Below, in pieces: positions 20,354-27,558 of a stretch of DNA of 64,000 nucleotides; within the stretch, counting starts at the first letter, position 1, and each line of letters starts with the position of its first letter. The notes beneath the pieces were generated by a model. That model was given only the letters and a program-made list of their open reading frames with translations. It was not told the DNA's origin and made no database searches. A program made the position numbers and the translations under genes. Location: positions 248,001 through 312,000 of the forward strand of contig CADAOY010000002.1 of the NCBI GenBank assembly GCA_902789665.1, given 5' to 3'. Source of the DNA: an uncultured Lachnospiraceae bacterium (GTDB taxonomy: Bacteria > Bacillota > Clostridia > Lachnospirales > Lachnospiraceae).

Positions 20354-21670
20354 TTAACAATATCCGTTGAACATCATTCCACTGTACTGGCTTGCAGCAT
20401 ATGGTGAAATCTCGCCCTTGCCCGGATTCTTATAGGCAACTATCTTCTGGTTAACGTAGTCCATTGGATTTAATGATACGTTGTCTGCTTTATTAAGCAT
20501 ATTGCCTGTGAATCTCTGAAGGTTATTGAGAGTATCCATCTGGTCGGATATTATATATTCAATCTCTTCACTAAACTTGTTCTTGTCCATTGAAATTCTT
20601 CCATTATCAGTAAGAGATAATCCCAGTGAGTTCAGATCTGAAGAGTAGGATCTGGCTATGGTATTAAATTCACTTAACAGAAGGTTGGTCTTAGCCGTTC
20701 CATTATCGTACTTGGCTATTGAAGCAACAAATGAATTGTAACTTCTTACGAAAGCATCAATATTTTCTCCGATGGAGTCTACATTGGCCTTCAGTCCGAT
20801 TGTAATCGGTCCATTATCGGTAGTGTTGTGAAGTTTGATTTCATATCCTTCCTGAGTGAATTCATTGGAATATGAAGATAACTCTCTGCCGTTAATGGTA
20901 TATCTGGCATTGTCAGGCATTGTAGTAATGTTGTCCAAGCCCAGATAGTTTACAGCGCCTTTGGTCTTGCTGGTGAGCGCATCGTCAATGGTAAATAGAA
21001 GCTCCTTGCCCGCTTCGGTTGGTGCACCGGTTTGGACACTGTTAATAGTCAGATGAGAAGTTCCTTCTTCTTCATTTTTAACTACTTCGCATTTCAGACC
21101 AATATTTGAATTGTTAAAAAGCCTCGCCAGTTTATTCTGTAATTCTTCGTTGGTGTCGCCTTCTGCAATGTTGAACTGGAATTCGTAACTGCTCTGGCCT
21201 ATGGATACGTCGAAGGAATATGTACCAGGAAACAGATTAATCTGTGCTTTGGATGGCATATCCTTGGTTGTATTTATCTGAGGAGTAGCAAGATTATCTA
21301 CTGTTAAAGTAAGATCCCTGGCTTCCTCGCCATCAGAAGAACCTTTGAATTTGGCTTCGGCCACATCTTCGTTGGAAGAATACGCTATCTTGCGACTTAA
21401 TAGTTCATCTTCGCCGATTCCGCTTAAAGAAGATATGGTATTCTTGAACTCCCTGGCATTCTCTTTCATATCTACTGCGAAAGATACTGCCTCTTCGCTG
21501 TTATTAACAATAGAAAGGGGAGCTTCTTTATTTAATTTAATCATGGAGTTGTAGACTTTGCGCAGTTCGCTGTCGCGATCTATATCAGCTTTATTAGATC
21601 TAAGCTTTTTAGGCGCATAGGTCGTAAGATAATGATTATATAATCCGGATAATACATTGATATTAGCCAT
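20354..21670 (-). CDS. FliD-like flagellar cap or filament-associated protein
   Basis: A 438-residue protein read from ATG at 21670, chosen because AGGAGG lies 7 nt upstream; the longer frame reads into the leader. The C-terminal half resembles FliD: a TINGREL...SNEFTQEGYEIKLHNT section, then VDSIGENIDAFVRSYNSFVASI, split here as VDSIGENIDAFV and RSYNSFVASI, and a long helical end. A middle part with LKCEVV and HLTINSVQTG resembles the flagellin/FliD hypervariable fold. The N-terminus (MANINVLSGLYNHYL) differs from the true FliD at 34069. It stands alone on the reverse strand. It could be a second cap protein or a variant filament protein; the exact role is unknown. Confidence 0.65.
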   Translation of the reverse strand: MANINVLSGLYNHYLTTYAPKKLRSNKADIDRDSELRKVYNSMIKLNKEAPLSIVNNSEEAVSFAVDMKENAREFKNTISSLSGIGEDELLSRKIAYSSNEDVAEAKFKGSSDGEEARDLTLTVDNLATPQINTTKDMPSKAQINLFPGTYSFDVSIGQSSYEFQFNIAEGDTNEELQNKLARLFNNSNIGLKCEVVKNEEEGTSHLTINSVQTGAPTEAGKELLFTIDDALTSKTKGAVNYLGLDNITTMPDNARYTINGRELSSYSNEFTQEGYEIKLHNTTDNGPITIGLKANVDSIGENIDAFVRSYNSFVASIAKYDNGTAKTNLLLSEFNTIARSYSSDLNSLGLSLTDNGRISMDKNKFSEEIEYIISDQMDTLNNLQRFTGNMLNKADNVSLNPMDYVNQKIVAYKNPGKGEISPYAASQYSGMMFNGYC

Positions 21671-21790
21671 CTCAGCTTCCTCCTTTCTTCCTTGAAATAA
21701 TGGCGGTTGCGATTGTCCGCAACAGGGAAATCCGTATCCCTTGGTCACCATGAGCCGACACTAAGGCTATTTTGGTATCTTCAACTTAAC
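21671..21790 (-). promoter_or_regulatory. Structured leader of the FliD-like gene with CsrA-type GGA hairpins
   Basis: Read on the reverse strand, the leader has a hairpin GGGATACGGATTTCCC (21740-21725), which places ACGGA in the loop. A second hairpin is GTTGCGGACAATCGCAAC (21723-21706), with a GGAC at the top of the stem. Next comes ATTTCAAGGAAGAAAGGAGG at the ribosome site, with two AAGGA motifs. The words GGATTTC and ATTTCAAGGA also occur in the leader of the first flagellin gene. No sigma-28 promoter was seen upstream. Confidence 0.55.
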
Positions 21791-21861
21791 ATAAAATATC
21801 CACATATGCAAGGCTTTTTTAAGAAAAATGTAATTTTTTTTCAAAATTAATGTAGAAATTG

Positions 21862-21890
21862 TTGACGAATTGCCCGGTGTGTGTTATTTT
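21862..21890 (+). promoter_or_regulatory. Sigma-A promoter of rpmG-secE-nusG
   Basis: TTGACG (21862-21867), a 17-nt spacer, then TATTTT (21885-21890). It lies about 130 nt upstream of rpmG. The leader between starts with a weak stem (AGACT/AGTCT, 21900-21917) followed by seven Ts. The rest of the 21791-22019 gap shows no other gene. Confidence 0.6.
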
Positions 21891-22019
21891 ATTTAGGCGA
21901 GACTGCGAAAGAAGTCTTTTTTTAGTGCGTTTTGGGTTGGCCCGGGGCGGTGATTTTACTAGACAGATGGCTTATTTGAAGGCAGTCTGGAGGATTGTTG
22001 AAGCATTGGAGGTGTAAAT

Positions 22020-22169
22020 ATGCGTACAAGAATTACTTTGGCATGTACAGAGTGCAAACAGCGTAATTATAATACTACTAAGGATAAGAAGACTCATCCG
22101 GACAGAATGGAAACACAGAAGTATTGCAGATTCTGCAAAAAGCATACATTACATAAAGAAACAAAATAA
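22020..22169 (+). CDS. rpmG: 50S ribosomal protein L33
   Basis: A 49-residue zinc-binding (C+) form of L33: two CxxC knuckles, CTEC near residue 9 and CRFC near 36. The sequence starts [17 protein letters not shown], typical of Firmicutes. The ATG follows TTGGAGGTG. It is first in a rpmG-secE-nusG operon, a very common order. Confidence 0.95.
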   Translation: MRTRITLACTECKQRNYNTTKDKKTHPDRMETQKYCRFCKKHTLHKETK

Positions 22170-22201
22170 TGTAATGTCCTAGTTTGAAAGGATGTGACTA
22201 A

Positions 22202-22402
22202 ATGGCAGATTCTAAAGAAAAAGCTAAGAAGCCAGGGTTTTTCCGTGGTGTAAGGCGTGAATTTAAGAAGATTACATGGCCTTCCAAGAATGATGCATTT
22301 AAGCAGACAGTTGTTGTTTCTATTATAACAGTTGTAACTGGCGTGCTTATTGGCTTAATTGACCTGTTGGTTAAGTATGGACTTAGTTTTATCACTAAGT
22401 AA
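22202..22402 (+). CDS. secE: Preprotein translocase subunit SecE
   Basis: The small Sec translocon subunit that clamps SecY, 66 residues. A basic N-terminal amphipathic part with GVRREFKKITWPSK is the family signature. One transmembrane helix follows (about 38-60). The single-helix form is normal for Gram-positives. It lies between rpmG and nusG. Confidence 0.95.
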   Translation: MADSKEKAKKPGFFRGVRREFKKITWPSKNDAFKQTVVVSIITVVTGVLIGLIDLLVKYGLSFITK

Positions 22403-22424
22403 ACACTGAGTAGAGGTATAATTA

Positions 22425-22997
22425 ATGGAAGATAACAAAGAATTTGACATCGGCCGCAGCGATAACAAGAGCGGCAAGGGTATGGGTTGGTATGTTGTAC
22501 ATACTTACTCAGGATATGAGAATAAAGTCAAAGTAAGTATTGAGAACGCAATTGAGAACCGTCATCTTGAGAACGAAATTCTTGAAGTAAGAGTTCCTGT
22601 TCGCGAGGAGACAGATATAAAGAACGGTGCGAAGAAGACAGTATCACGTAAGATGCTTCCTGGTTATGTTCTTATACATATGGATGCAGATAATAATGAT
22701 GCATGGTTCGTTGTTCGTAATACCAGAGGCGTTACAGGTTTCGTAGGCCCTGGAAGCAAGCCGGTTCCTCTTTCAGAAGAAGAAATGGCAGCACTTGACT
22801 TTAATACTACTCATGAGAAACTTTCACTTGATGTTAGCGAAGGCGATACAGTTATTATTGTTACTGATGCCTGGAAAGACAGAGTGGGTGTTGTTAAGAA
22901 GATTGATGCAGGTAAGCAGACAGTTACTGTTAATCTTGAGATCTTCGGAAGAGAGACTCCTGTTGAATTCAGTTTCGCAGAAGTTAAAAAAATGTAA
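22425..22997 (+). CDS. nusG: Transcription termination/antitermination factor NusG
   Basis: An RNA polymerase elongation factor of 190 residues. A short acidic and Ser/Lys-rich leader precedes the NGN domain, which has WYVVHTYSGYENKVK at about 22-36 and MLPGYVLIHM near 76. The C-terminal KOW domain (about 135-190, with GDTVIIVTDAWKDRVGVVK) binds Rho or S10. It is in the standard position between secE and rplK. Confidence 0.96.
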   Translation: MEDNKEFDIGRSDNKSGKGMGWYVVHTYSGYENKVKVSIENAIENRHLENEILEVRVPVREETDIKNGAKKTVSRKMLPGYVLIHMDADNNDAWFVVRNTRGVTGFVGPGSKPVPLSEEEMAALDFNTTHEKLSLDVSEGDTVIIVTDAWKDRVGVVKKIDAGKQTVTVNLEIFGRETPVEFSFAEVKKM

Positions 22998-23049
22998 CAA
23001 TTGGACGTATGTTCATAGGTTAATCCTATTTATATAGATTCCTTGGACA

Positions 23050-23080
23050 GTGGGAGCTACATAGGGTAGCGCCAAACCAC
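23050..23080 (+). promoter_or_regulatory. Putative L1-binding mRNA site before rplK
   Basis: An outer stem GTGG/CCAC (23050-23053 with 23077-23080) and an inner stem GCTAC/GTAGC (23056-23060 with 23066-23070) flank an asymmetric internal loop (GA opposite GCCAAA). The same design recurs before rplA. Ribosomal protein L1 is known to repress the L11-L1 operon by binding an mRNA mimic of its 23S site; that this is the site is inferred. Confidence 0.5.
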
Positions 23081-23102
23081 AATTTTTTAGGAGGTAGCCA
23101 AA

Positions 23103-23528
23103 ATGGCAAAGAAAGTAACAGGTTATATCAAATTACAGATTCCTGCCGGCAAAGCAACACCGGCACCACCAGTTGGTCCTGCACTTGGTCAGCATGGTGT
23201 TAACATCGTTGAATTCACAAAGCAGTTCAACGCTAAGACAGCAGATAAGGGTGATCTTATCATTCCTGTTGTTATTACAGTTTACGCAGATAAGAGCTTC
23301 AGTTTTGTAACTAAGACTCCACCTGCTGCAGTATTAATTAAGAAGGCTTGTAACATCCAGAAGGCTTCAGCAACACCTAACAAGAATAAGGTTGCAACAA
23401 TCTCTAAGGCTAAAGTTAGAGAAATCGCTGAAATGAAGATGCCAGACCTTAATGCAGCAAGCATTGAAGCAGCTATGAGCATGATCGCTGGTACAGCTCG
23501 CAGCATGGGTATTGTAGTAGAGGAATAA
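23103..23528 (+). CDS. rplK: 50S ribosomal protein L11
   Basis: A 141-residue GTPase-centre protein. The N-terminal domain starts [21 protein letters not shown] and continues with [15 protein letters not shown]. The C-terminal RNA-binding domain is intact. The ribosome site is TTAGGAGG. It is followed by rplA after 54 nt. Confidence 0.97.
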   Translation: MAKKVTGYIKLQIPAGKATPAPPVGPALGQHGVNIVEFTKQFNAKTADKGDLIIPVVITVYADKSFSFVTKTPPAAVLIKKACNIQKASATPNKNKVATISKAKVREIAEMKMPDLNAASIEAAMSMIAGTARSMGIVVEE

Positions 23529-23539
23529 GATGTAAATAC

Positions 23540-23567
23540 GTGGGAGCTTATTTAAGCATCTGACCAC
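23540..23567 (+). promoter_or_regulatory. Putative L1-binding mRNA site before rplA
   Basis: An outer stem GTGG/CCAC (23540-23543 with 23564-23567) and an inner stem GCTT/AAGC, with GA opposite ATCTGA. It begins with the same GTGGGAGCT word as the site before rplK and ends next to the rplA ribosome site AAGGAGG. Confidence 0.5.
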
Positions 23568-23582
23568 AAGGAGGTAAAGTTA

Positions 23583-24272
23583 ATGAAACATGGTAAGAAA
23601 TATATGGAGGCTGCAAAGCAGGTAGATAAGGCTAATCTTTATGATCCTGAAGAAGCAGTTGCATTAGTAAAGAAATGTGCTACAGCTAAGTTCGATGAGA
23701 CAATCGAAGTTCATATCAGAACAGGTTGCGACGGACGTCATGCTGAAGAACAGATCCGTGGAGCTGTTGTTCTTCCTAACGGAACTGGTAAGACAGTCAG
23801 AGTATTAGTATTCGCTAAAGGCGATAAGGCTAACGAAGCAGAAGCTGCTGGTGCAGATTATGTTGGAGGAGAAGAACTCCTTCCTAAGATCCAGAATGAT
23901 GGATGGCTTGATTTTGACGTAGTTGTAGCTACACCTGATATGATGGGTGTTGTAGGTCGTCTTGGTAAGGTACTCGGACCTAAAGGTCTTATGCCAAACC
24001 CTAAGGCTGGTACAGTAACAATGGATGTTACTAAGGCTATCAACGATATCAAAGCTGGTAAGATTGAATACAGACTTGATAAGGCAAACATTGTTCACTG
24101 CCCAATCGGAAAGGCTTCTTTCTCAGAAGAGCAGCTTGGACAGAACTTCAAGGCTTTAATGGATGCTATTGTTAAAGCTAAACCAAGCACACTTAAGGGA
24201 ACATACTTAAAGAGCGTTACTCTTACAAGCACAATGGGACCTGGTGTCAGAGTTAACACATTAAAGTTCTAA
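23583..24272 (+). CDS. rplA: 50S ribosomal protein L1
   Basis: The L1-stalk protein, 229 residues. It starts [16 protein letters not shown] and has the conserved [19 protein letters not shown] segment (about 123-141) in the RNA-binding domain. It is probably the autogenous repressor of its own operon. Unlike the common arrangement, rplJ-rplL-rpoB does not follow; a terminator does. Confidence 0.97.
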   Translation: MKHGKKYMEAAKQVDKANLYDPEEAVALVKKCATAKFDETIEVHIRTGCDGRHAEEQIRGAVVLPNGTGKTVRVLVFAKGDKANEAEAAGADYVGGEELLPKIQNDGWLDFDVVVATPDMMGVVGRLGKVLGPKGLMPNPKAGTVTMDVTKAINDIKAGKIEYRLDKANIVHCPIGKASFSEEQLGQNFKALMDAIVKAKPSTLKGTYLKSVTLTSTMGPGVRVNTLKF

Positions 24273-24293
24273 TTTAAAGTTAATTTGATAATT

Positions 24294-24326
24294 AAGCACT
24301 CGATGAAAGTCGGGTGCTTTTCTTTT
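24294..24326 (+). terminator. Terminator after rplA
   Basis: A stem of AAGCACTCGA with TCGGGTGCTT (one G-T pair) and a 6-nt loop, followed by TTCTTTT. Confidence 0.75.
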
Positions 24327-24368
24327 ATGCTTGAAAGTGCCGAAACTACAAAATATTGTGTTTTCGTC

Positions 24369-24397
24369 TTTAGTTTTCGCACAATTGGTAGTATAAT
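24369..24397 (+). promoter_or_regulatory. Putative sigma-A promoter of the CapA-like gene
   Basis: TTTAGT (24369-24374), a 17-nt spacer and a perfect TATAAT (24392-24397). The -35 element is weak. Confidence 0.4.
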
Positions 24398-24425
24398 GTA
24401 TTATGTGTGTGACTAAGGAGAAAGT

Positions 24426-25727
24426 ATGGCTTCAAAGAAACGTAAGAAAAAAAGTACAGAGATTCTTGATACGGCATTTTTGTTTGTGAAAGTGCTGGCT
24501 TTTGTGCTTTTGTTTGGCATGGTGGTGCTTTTTGCCATATCATGGTACAAGAATAAATATAAACCCGGCCATCAGGAAGAAACAGTTGTAAGTGTTCAGG
24601 AAAATGTGGAGGAAACCACAGAGAGCGAAGAATCAAATGTTGTGGATCTGACGGCTTCAGAGGCAGAGGAAGAAGTTGAAGAAGGTCCGACAGAGGAGGA
24701 ACTTGCTGAGCAGGCCCGACAGGAAAGGATAGCATCTCTTCCTGGAACTGTAGTGGAAGTTGAGGATGATGGAAAGGCATTATCCTTCAGTTATGTTGGA
24801 GATATGCTTCTTGATGACAGTTATGCGACCATGAACAGATACAGGGCTGTTGGTGGAGATGTGGAGCAGATTTTTACCAATGGAAGCCTGGATATAATGC
24901 GAGGAGCGGACATTCTGGTAATTAATAATGAATTTCCTTTTACTGACAGAGGAACTCCGCTTAGTGGAAAACTTTTTACTTTCAGGTCGAAGCCTGAGAA
25001 TGTCAAGATTCTTACTGACATAGGGGCTGATGTGGCAGCGCTTGCCAATAATCATATTACGGATTTTGGTTTAACATCTCTGGAAGATACTCTGGATACA
25101 TTGGATGGCGCCGGAATATATCATATGGGCGCCGGCAGAAATATTGATGAGGCAACTACAACAATCTATGTTGTAAAAGGTGACCTTGTTGTGGCACTTC
25201 TTAATGCTACTCAGCTTGAGAGACTTCCTGTTCCTGATACGGCAGGTGCTACAGAAAGCAGTGCTGGTACATTCAGATGCTATGATTCGGCAAGGCTTGA
25301 GGAAGAAATTAAGAAAGCCAAGGAATATGCGGATTATGCTGTGGTTTATGTGCACTGGGGCGCTGAGAGAGAAGTTAATCTTCATGCATATGAGACAAGT
25401 CAGGATGATTTATATGTTGATGCAGGTGCTGACCTGATAGTAGGTGCGCATCCTCATATCCTGCAGCAGGTTGGATATGTTAAAGGAGTGCCTGTGGTAT
25501 ACAGCCTGGGGAATTACTGGTTTTCATCAGCATCTACGGATACGGGGATTTTGTCCTTCGATGTTAGTGATGAGGGAGTAGAGAATCTTAAGTTTAATCC
25601 GTGTGTGTCTGAGCACTGCGTGGTAAGACTTAGTGATGGAAATGAGAAAAAGAGAATAATTGATTATCTTAATTCTTTGTCGGATACGGCAGTTATAGAT
25701 GATGAAGGATATATCAGTTCAAAATAA
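24426..25727 (+). CDS. CapA-family (PGA_cap) metallophosphatase-like surface protein
   Basis: A membrane-anchored extracytoplasmic protein of 433 residues. A basic N-terminus is followed by one transmembrane helix (about 17-38) and an acidic linker (about 50-105). The PGA_cap domain (about 115-415) has FSYVGDMLLD, NNEFPFTD, a LANNHITDFG motif, HWGAERE, GAHPHILQQ and YSLGNYWF. These motifs carry the metal-ligand residues of this metallophosphoesterase-like family, named after CapA in poly-gamma-glutamate synthesis. No capB/capC genes are nearby, so a poly-glutamate role is not supported; wall or polysaccharide processing is equally possible. Confidence 0.82.
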   Translation: MASKKRKKKSTEILDTAFLFVKVLAFVLLFGMVVLFAISWYKNKYKPGHQEETVVSVQENVEETTESEESNVVDLTASEAEEEVEEGPTEEELAEQARQERIASLPGTVVEVEDDGKALSFSYVGDMLLDDSYATMNRYRAVGGDVEQIFTNGSLDIMRGADILVINNEFPFTDRGTPLSGKLFTFRSKPENVKILTDIGADVAALANNHITDFGLTSLEDTLDTLDGAGIYHMGAGRNIDEATTTIYVVKGDLVVALLNATQLERLPVPDTAGATESSAGTFRCYDSARLEEEIKKAKEYADYAVVYVHWGAEREVNLHAYETSQDDLYVDAGADLIVGAHPHILQQVGYVKGVPVVYSLGNYWFSSASTDTGILSFDVSDEGVENLKFNPCVSEHCVVRLSDGNEKKRIIDYLNSLSDTAVIDDEGYISSK

Positions 25728-25737
25728 GGAGATGGAA

Positions 25738-26316
25738 ATGGGCAAGATTGAGGTTTTGGAAAATTGCAATAATATAGCAGGTCTTAAGGTTATTACTCCT
25801 TCAGTTTACGGTGATAACAGAGGCTATTTCATGGAGACCTATAATTATAATGATTTTGCGGCGGCTGGCATTGACTGCAACTTCGTGCAGGATAACCAGA
25901 GCGCGTCAAAGAAGGGTGTATTAAGAGGGCTTCACTTCCAGATTGATTACCCGCAGGATAAACTTGTGAGAGTAATTAAGGGCGAGGTTTTCGATGTGGC
26001 TGTTGACCTTCGAAAGGGATCTGAGACTTTTGGAAAGTGGTTTGGTGTGGTTTTGTCGGAAGAGAACAAAAAACAGTTCTTTATTCCTAAGAATTTCGCT
26101 CACGGTTTCCTGGTTTTGTCGGATTATGCTGAGTTCTGCTATAAGGTTACGGATTTTTATCATCCTAATGACGAGGGCGGAATGATATGGAATGATCCGG
26201 AAATTGGCATTAAATGGCCAATGCCGGAGGGAATGACTGAGAAGGACCTGATTTTTTCTGAGAAGGATACCAAGTGGGGCGGTATTAAAGAGTATGTGGA
26301 GAAGTATCAGAAATAA
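25738..26316 (+). CDS. rfbC: dTDP-4-dehydrorhamnose 3,5-epimerase
   Basis: A cupin-fold epimerase of the dTDP-L-rhamnose pathway, 192 residues. The motifs are GDNRGYFMETY, QDNQSASKKGVLRGLHFQ (the catalytic His is in RGLHF), FGKWFGVVLS, and FFIPKNFAHGFLVLSD. The ATG at 25738 is chosen because TAAGGAG lies 6 nt upstream; a longer frame reads back into the CapA-like gene. No rfbA/B/D genes are nearby. It probably feeds rhamnose-containing surface glycans; co-transcription with the CapA-like gene is likely from the 10-nt spacing. Confidence 0.93.
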   Translation: MGKIEVLENCNNIAGLKVITPSVYGDNRGYFMETYNYNDFAAAGIDCNFVQDNQSASKKGVLRGLHFQIDYPQDKLVRVIKGEVFDVAVDLRKGSETFGKWFGVVLSEENKKQFFIPKNFAHGFLVLSDYAEFCYKVTDFYHPNDEGGMIWNDPEIGIKWPMPEGMTEKDLIFSEKDTKWGGIKEYVEKYQK

Positions 26317-26341
26317 AAGGCCGATTTTGTGAAAAATGTAT

Positions 26342-26368
26342 GGGGCAGCCGGGTGGTTGCCTCTTTTA
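26342..26368 (+). terminator. Terminator after rfbC
   Basis: A 9-bp GC-rich stem (GGGGCAGCC with GGTTGCCTC, two wobble pairs), loop GGGT, then TTTT. Confidence 0.65.
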
Positions 26369-26401
26369 ATGGTAATTTTTAACAATTTGCAATTTAGGTG
26401 T

Positions 26402-26428
26402 TAAGTATTTCTAATTTTAAGTCGATAA
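26402..26428 (+). promoter_or_regulatory. Putative sigma-28 promoter of flgM
   Basis: TAAG (26402-26405), a 15-nt spacer, then GTCGATAA (26421-26428). The sigma-28/sigma-D consensus is TAAA-N15-GCCGATAA. It lies about 120 nt upstream of flgM, which is a sigma-28 target in many species. Confidence 0.55.
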
Positions 26429-26550
26429 CTAAAGCAGATAAGTTGATACACTTATTTCACGGTAATCATGAAGTTGTGATGGAACGAAATCTCGGCGGCA
26501 TGATGAAATGGTAAATGATATCACTTATAAACTATAAGGAGGTGAAAATA

Positions 26551-26829
26551 ATGCGTATTGATTCTATCGCACAGGCTCAGCAGATGTTTAATTTAAACAA
26601 GACAACTGCGACCACAAGAACAATGCCATCTAATTTTTCAGACAAACTCCAGATTTCAATGGTAGGTAAGGATATCCAGACTGCCAAGAATGCACTTGCT
26701 AATGCTCCTGAAATCAGAGAAGACTTAGTTGCTTCAATTAAGGAGAGATATCAGAGCGGTACATATGATGTATCTGGAAGAGAGTTCGCTGATAAAATAG
26801 TGGACAGATATTTTGACACACTTGCTTAA
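26551..26829 (+). CDS. flgM: Anti-sigma-28 factor FlgM
   Basis: A small protein of 92 residues that holds sigma-28 inactive until it is exported through the finished hook. The C-terminal half has the FlgM helices (DIQTAKNALANAPEIREDLV, then IKERYQSGTYDVSGREFADK, followed by IVDRYF). The N-terminus is Ser/Thr-rich and probably disordered. The ATG at 26551 follows AAGGAGGTG; a longer frame upstream has no ribosome site. A hairpin terminator follows, so flgM may be partly uncoupled from flgN. Confidence 0.9.
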   Translation: MRIDSIAQAQQMFNLNKTTATTRTMPSNFSDKLQISMVGKDIQTAKNALANAPEIREDLVASIKERYQSGTYDVSGREFADKIVDRYFDTLA

Positions 26830-26921
26830 TACAATATGAGTGATGTGATGTCCATATTTGACAGGCGAATAAAGTGTGGATGAGATGGCTTTGCATCAAC
26901 AAGATCATCTTGTATTAAGCG

Positions 26922-26953
26922 AAGTGTTTGCCAAGATGGCAGGCACTTTTCTT
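26922..26953 (+). terminator. Terminator between flgM and flgN
   Basis: A 12-bp stem (AAGTGTTTGCCA with TGGCAGGCACTT, two G-U pairs), loop AGA, then TTCTT. The rest of the 180-nt gap holds only a small ACAAG/CTTGT hairpin near 26900. Confidence 0.6.
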
Positions 26954-27009
26954 AAGTTTATGGGGAATTAATAGATTAATAGATGTCGGTATGCCAGGAG
27001 GGCTGAATA

Positions 27010-27528
27010 TTGGCTAGTTTAATGGAAAATCTTATTTCGGTACTTGATAAAGAGTATGATGTTTATTTACAGCTTCTTGAACTTTCCAAGAAAAAGACTG
27101 CAATTATTGTGGATGGAAGTTTGGAAGCGCTTACAGATATTACTGAGCAGGAACAGAATAAGAGTAGCGAAATAGCTAATTTAGAGAAAGCAAGAGAAGA
27201 AGTTATGAAGGATATTTGTATCGTTCTGAATATTCAGGGCGATGGCCTTCGTTTGACTGAGCTTAAAGACATGCTTTCATCAAGGCCTGAAGAACAGGCA
27301 GCTTTAGCCGGCTCAATAGATAAACTAAAGACTATGGCGGTGCAGATGAAGAGAGTTAATGAGCAAAATCAAATGCTCCTTGAGAATGCACTTGATATGG
27401 TTAATTTTGATCTCAGCCTTATTCAGGCAATGAGACAGGCTCCTGAAACAGCTAATTATAATAAGGGAGCTTACAGTTCGGGAAGTATAATGGGTAGCGC
27501 CAATGGAATGTTTGATGCCAAGCAGTAA
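27010..27528 (+). CDS. flgN: Flagellar export chaperone FlgN
   Basis: A helical chaperone of 172 residues, predicted to bind the hook-filament junction proteins FlgK and FlgL encoded just downstream. The sequence is mostly long amphipathic helices with a FlgN-like pattern (ENLISVLDKEYDVYLQLLEL at the start). The start is TTG, 7 nt from AGGAGG; an ATG four codons later is the alternative. The C-terminus is Gly/Ser-rich and disordered. Confidence 0.85.
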   Translation: MASLMENLISVLDKEYDVYLQLLELSKKKTAIIVDGSLEALTDITEQEQNKSSEIANLEKAREEVMKDICIVLNIQGDGLRLTELKDMLSSRPEEQAALAGSIDKLKTMAVQMKRVNEQNQMLLENALDMVNFDLSLIQAMRQAPETANYNKGAYSSGSIMGSANGMFDAKQ

Positions 27529-27558
27529 TTAGGGGTCAATATCGGGGAGGACAAGCCT

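Noticed and set aside
21671-21751. 27-residue N-terminal extension of the FliD-like protein
   Set aside because: The extension runs through the leader hairpins; the ATG at 21670 has AGGAGG at the right distance.
21891-22019. A tRNA gene before rpmG-secE
   Set aside because: No cloverleaf, T-loop motif or CCA end could be built from the sequence.
24426-26316. A poly-gamma-glutamate capsule operon
   Set aside because: Only a CapA-like protein is present; CapB and CapC are absent and rfbC belongs to rhamnose synthesis.
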